Shown: piece by piece, positions 60,788 through 64,000 of the stretch
How positions within the stretch are numbered: position 1 is the stretch's first letter
Layout of the letters: every line of letters begins with the position of its first letter
Origin: Streptomyces sp. H27-H5
GTDB taxonomy: Bacteria > Actinomycetota > Actinomycetes > Streptomycetales > Streptomycetaceae
Length of the DNA: 64,000 nt
Assembly (NCBI RefSeq): GCF_026627505.1
Contig: NZ_JAPNLK010000039.1
Location: forward strand, 17,148 to 81,147
Direction of reading: 5' to 3'
The notes under the pieces: generated by a model
Told to the model about the DNA's origin: nothing
Databases searched by the model: none
What the model saw: the letters and a program-made list of their open reading frames with translations, nothing else
Made by a program: the position numbers and the translations under genes

Positions 60788-62488
60788 CTAGGAGACCTTG
60801 CGGCCGCGCACGCCCTGTCGGACGACGCCCTTGAGCATGGAGCGTCCGAGGTCGCGCATCTCCTTGGGGCCGGAGGTGCTCGCCCACCACATGAACTTCA
60901 TCATCGTGGGGGTGGTCGCCCGGAAGAACCGGTGGTCCTCGGGGTCCTTCCAGCCGAACGGCGTGTTGACCGACTCGCAGTCGCGGATCGCCTGGAAGAC
61001 GATGTCGGCCGCCTTGTCCCCGTCGATCTCGCCGGCCTCGAACCGTTCGCAGGTCTCGGCGGTGATGTCGAAGAGGTGCTTGAAGGCGTGGCTGTCCGGC
61101 CACCACAGGCCCGTGTAGGGGGCCTTCTCCATCTCCCGGAAGTGGCGGTCGTCGCCGTCCAGGGTGAAGTTCTGGCGCGCCATGATCTGGCGCATCGTCG
61201 CCGGGGTGGTGAAGCAGGCCCACACCCGGAAGACGGCGTTCCAGAGGCGGAAGTGACTGAAGGCGATGTAGGAGGCGTTGACGATCTTGTCGTTGTACTC
61301 CAGCAGGCCCTGCTCCAGGCGCTCCACGTACTCGAAGCGCTCGACCGAGAAGTCGTCCTCGCGCAGCGCGTCCAGCACCCGGTAGGCGAGGGCGTCGACG
61401 ACCTCGAAGGTGTTGGACAGACCGCGCGAGTACAGCGGGTCGATGAAGCCCGCGGCGTGCGACATCAGGCACCAGCGGTGGCCGATGGTCTGCTTGGAGG
61501 AGTACTGGATCCGGTCGGTGGAGACCCACTCGCGGACCCGCTTGGCCCCGTCGAACTGGCGCTTCACCGCCGGGTACATGTCGAGGTAGTGGTTGAACTC
61601 CTCGTCGGGGGTCATGTCCTTCGGCTTGGGGTACAGCCGCTCGTCGAAGGTCAGGCCGACGCTGCAGAGCGGGTTCTTGGAGTCCTTGTAGTTGTCGAAC
61701 GGGATGATCCAGAACCAGCCGCGCTCGATCAGGTGGTGGAGCGTGCCGCCGTGGAAGGGCGATTCGGCGGGCGGGCGCAGCGCCTCCGGGTAGTTGCACA
61801 CGTCGTCGTACGGCTTGATGCCGACGTAGTGCGTGAAGAGCGACCGCGAGTGGTGCTTGTGGCGGGGCGGGTTGTCGCGCAGGGCGAACTTTTCGGCGAG
61901 CGGGGAGCGGAACCCGCTCGCGTCGATGAGGAACTTCGCGCGGAACACCTCACCGGTGTGGCCCGTGACGGTGACGCCGTCCTCGTCGAAGTCGAGGTCG
62001 GTGGCGCGCCAGTTCTGCCGGATCGTGCAGCCGTACTTGGCCGCGACGTTCAGGTAGTACGAGTCGGTGTCCTGCCGGTAGAGGTGGACGGCCTCCGTCA
62101 GCATCTTGGGGATCACGAACATCGTGGCCTCGGCCGGGTTCGGCTCGCGGTTCTTGTCGTGCGAGACGAAGCCGAAGCTCTGCTTGCGGCCGTGGTGCGG
62201 GCCCATGTGCTCGGTGATCGCCTTGACGTCGAGCATGTGCTTGATCTCGGGGACGTCGTAGCGCGTGGCGAGGATGTGCAGCCACTCGACGAGCTGCGGG
62301 TTCTGCGACTCGCCGACGGCGAAGCGCGGGTGTTGGCCGGCGTCTATGAGGACGACGTTGGCGCCCTGGCGGGCCAGGATCGCGCCGGTGATCGAGCCCG
62401 CGAGTCCCGATCCCAGGATCAGGACGTCGCACTCGTTCCACTCTTCGGCCTTGGGGGCCTCTTTCGTTGCCTCAGCCTTGGTGGGCAA
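60788..62488 (-). CDS. CtcP-type FAD-dependent halogenase
   Basis: A 566-residue flavin-dependent halogenase-like enzyme. The FAD motif is GSGLAGS at 26-32 and the halogenase W-x-W-x-I-P motif is WFWIIP at 258-263; SHAAGFIDPLYSRGLSNTFEV and DFSVERFEYVERLEQG follow. The overall sequence resembles the tetracycline halogenase CtcP. It would halogenate an aromatic carbon with FADH2, O2 and chloride. TTG at 62488 is chosen because AAGAGGAG stands 7 nt upstream; in-frame starts at 62515 and 62545 have no ribosome site. It overlaps nothing, but the ring hydroxylase stop is 62 nt upstream. Confidence 0.88.
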   Translation of the reverse strand: MPTKAEATKEAPKAEEWNECDVLILGSGLAGSITGAILARQGANVVLIDAGQHPRFAVGESQNPQLVEWLHILATRYDVPEIKHMLDVKAITEHMGPHHGRKQSFGFVSHDKNREPNPAEATMFVIPKMLTEAVHLYRQDTDSYYLNVAAKYGCTIRQNWRATDLDFDEDGVTVTGHTGEVFRAKFLIDASGFRSPLAEKFALRDNPPRHKHHSRSLFTHYVGIKPYDDVCNYPEALRPPAESPFHGGTLHHLIERGWFWIIPFDNYKDSKNPLCSVGLTFDERLYPKPKDMTPDEEFNHYLDMYPAVKRQFDGAKRVREWVSTDRIQYSSKQTIGHRWCLMSHAAGFIDPLYSRGLSNTFEVVDALAYRVLDALREDDFSVERFEYVERLEQGLLEYNDKIVNASYIAFSHFRLWNAVFRVWACFTTPATMRQIMARQNFTLDGDDRHFREMEKAPYTGLWWPDSHAFKHLFDITAETCERFEAGEIDGDKAADIVFQAIRDCESVNTPFGWKDPEDHRFFRATTPTMMKFMWWASTSGPKEMRDLGRSMLKGVVRQGVRGRKVS

Positions 62489-62549
62489 GACCGTACTCCT
62501 CTTTGTCGATTTCACTCGGCGCTTGCGTGGACGCCGGCCGGTCATCGGG

Positions 62550-63799
62550 TCAGGCGGTGTGGCGCGGCGCGCCGAACCAGTCGGTCAGGGCCTGGGCCAG
62601 TCCCTCGGGAGAGCCGTCGGCGGCGACCCAGGCGACGTAGCCGTCGGGGCGCACCAGCAGGCTCGCGGCCGGGGCGTCGGCGTCGTTGCGGGTGGCGGTC
62701 ACCACGTCGACGCGGTCCGTCCAACCGGCGGCGGCGGCGCGCAGTTCGGCGTTGTCGTGCAGGTCGAGCAGGACCGGGCGGCCCTGGTGCAGCAGTTCGT
62801 ACGTGCTGGTCTTCGCGTCGTCGACCAGGAGCTCCTGGTCGGGCAGGCGGCGGCCGAGCAGCGGGTGGTCGCCGGGGGCGGCGCCGTAGGTGGTGTCGAG
62901 GCCGGTGACCAGCCCGACGAGGTGGGTGCGCACCTCCTCGATGCGGACCAGCTCGGCGAACAGTTCGCGCAGCGGGTCGGCCTCGGGGCCGCCGAGGTAG
63001 AGGGTGCGCTGGACCAGGGTGTTGGCGACGATGCGGGCGCCGACCGGGTGGCGCTCGGTGTGGTACGTGTCGAGCAGCCCCTCGGGGGCGGTGCCCTTGA
63101 CGGCCGCGGCGAGCTTCCAGCCGAGGTTGACCACGTCGCCGACGGCGGCGCTGATGCCCTGCGCGCCGATGGGCAGGTGGATGTGGGCGGCGTCGCCGGC
63201 GAGGAAGACGCGGCCCTTGCGGTACTCGGCGGCGTGCCGGCTCGCGTCGGTGAAGTAGCTGGTCCACAGCGGGGTGGCGCCGCTGATGTCCTCGCCGGTC
63301 ACCCGCTGGAAGGACTCGGCCACCTCCTGGAAGGTGGGGGGCTCCTGGGTGGGGCGGACGCCGGCGCCGCGCTCGAAGACCACGACGCGGGTGGCGTGCG
63401 GGCCGAGCGGGAGGACCACGACCATGCCCTGCTCGCCGACCTCGCCGGTGGGGCGGATCCGCAGCGGGACGCCGCTCACGTCGGCCATCTTCATCTCGAT
63501 GGTGGCGCTGGTGCCGGGGAAGTCGATGCCGGAGAGGCGGCGGACGGTGCTGCGGGCGCCGTCGCAGCCCACCAGGTAGGCGGCGCGCAGGCGCTCGACG
63601 CCCTCGGGGCCGGCGATCTCGACCTCGACGGCGTCCTCGCCGTCGGTGAGGCCGACGACCTCGTGGCCGCGGCGGATCTCCGCGCCCAGGCCCACGGCCC
63701 AGTCGTGGAGGATGGCCTCGGTGCGGGACTGGGGGACCCCGCGGACGCCGAAGTTCCCGCCTTCGATGATGCGGTAGTCGATGGGAAGGCCGCCGAAGT
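62550..63799 (-). pseudogene. Aromatic-ring FAD monooxygenase, 5'-truncated by an IS66-type element
   Basis: About 416 codons of a PgaE/RdmE-like polyketide hydroxylase are read leftward from the insertion point. Features are HFGGLPIDYRIIEGG, VPQSRTEAILHDWA, VGCDGARSTVRRLSGI, VFLAGDAAHIHLPIGAQG and the C-terminal thioredoxin-like part. The FAD-binding GxGxxG N-terminus is missing: the frame runs directly into an insertion-sequence end at 63800. It is therefore probably non-functional unless the 5' part lies beyond the element. Confidence 0.9.
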
Positions 63800-64000
63800 G
63801 TAAGCATTCAGAAGGAATTGCGGCTGGATGGTGACGGTATGTGAGGCTTGCTGGTCAGGTGGTTTGTTCGATCGGTGGCATCCAGAGGTTGCCGGTGAGG
63901 GCGCGGTGGATGGCCTCGAAGGCGCTCAGTCCGTGTTTGCGGGCGGAGTCGAGGTAGGAGCGCACGGCGAGCCAGGCCGTCGCACCGTGTTCGGACTGGT
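63800..64000. mobile_element. IS66-family insertion sequence, one end
   Basis: GTAAGCATTC at 63800 is the terminal inverted repeat of an IS66-type element (such ends start GTAA). The 201 nt to the right edge include the C-terminus of its transposase, and the monooxygenase frame is cut at exactly this point. The expected 8-bp target duplication would be GCCGAAGT (63792-63799), to be found again beyond the far end, outside the window. Confidence 0.85.
63855..64000 (-). CDS. IS66-type transposase, C-terminal fragment
   Basis: The last 48 codons of a leftward-reading frame are in the window. They contain GATAWLAVRSYLDSARKHGL and AFEAIHRALTGNLWMPP, which match the C-terminal tail of IS66-family transposases (RSYxxxARKHGxxxFDAI, ...G-x-PWxP). 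The stop is at 63855-63857. Confidence 0.85.
   Translation of the reverse strand, partial: QSEHGATAWLAVRSYLDSARKHGLSAFEAIHRALTGNLWMPPIEQTT

Overview
The window is chromosomal DNA from a high-GC actinomycete, almost certainly a Streptomyces. Third codon positions are nearly all G or C, GTG starts are common, 4-nt ATGA/GTGA overlaps are frequent, and the gene families (mycothiol-type DinB protein, DUF3515, ECF41 sigma factor, lactazole-type thiopeptide genes) fit. No tRNA, rRNA or CRISPR array was seen. Most of the window is accessory: several specialised-metabolism loci lie next to each other, separated by perfect-stem hairpin terminators.

Region A (1-11.7 kb) is a divergent, apparently uncharacterised biosynthetic locus. 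Leftward: a DAHP synthase, a PaaK/LuxE-like acyl-adenylating ligase, and the N-terminus of what looks like a chorismate-utilising enzyme; the operon leaves the window at its left edge. Rightward: a metal-dependent cyclase/formamidase-family protein, a 37-codon small ORF, an aldehyde-dehydrogenase-fold reductase, an unplaced helical protein, two classical ATP-grasp ligases, an MFS exporter, and a third circularly-permuted-type ATP-grasp protein. The set suggests a chorismate-derived acid that is activated, perhaps reduced, and joined to amines by ATP-grasp chemistry. The product is unknown.

Region B (11.7-19.0 kb) is more ordinary: an FAD-linked oxidase with an ArsR-type regulator, a divergent MFS plus siderophore-interacting reductase, and a GT2/polytopic membrane glycosyltransferase.

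Region C (19.3-26.9 kb) is a tight five-gene leftward operon in which every junction is a 4-nt overlap: PaaK-like ligase, MFS exporter, GNAT acyltransferase, LuxE-like acyl ligase, and a LuxC acyl-CoA reductase fused to another PaaK-like ligase. It looks like a free-standing acid-activation/reduction pathway with N-acylation and export. No established pathway with this layout is known to me.

Region D (27.5-35.1 kb) carries an amidase, a nitrate-reductase/flavoprotein fusion, an aldo/keto reductase and a divergent TetR regulator.

Region E (35.4-45.9 kb) is a complete lactazole-type thiopeptide cluster: two lazA precursor genes, then lazB, C, D, E and F. Both precursors encode the same core (SWGSCSCQGSSSCAQP) but have different C-terminal tails. 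A 16-bp-stem hairpin separates the precursors from the modification genes. A probable AbiEii-type nucleotidyltransferase pair follows the terminator.

Region F (47-58.4 kb) is mostly redox and stress genes with adjacent regulators: MarR with an Old-Yellow-Enzyme homologue and a quinone oxidoreductase, DUF3515, MFS with LysR, an ECF41 sigma factor with an NDH-2-like flavoprotein, a winged-helix protein, and an NmrA-type SDR with a WYL regulator. Region G (58.4-64 kb) has a DinB/mycothiol-type protein, a BBE-family flavin oxidase, a tetracycline-type (CtcP-like) flavin halogenase, and an aromatic-ring monooxygenase whose 5' end is cut off by an IS66-family element running off the right edge.
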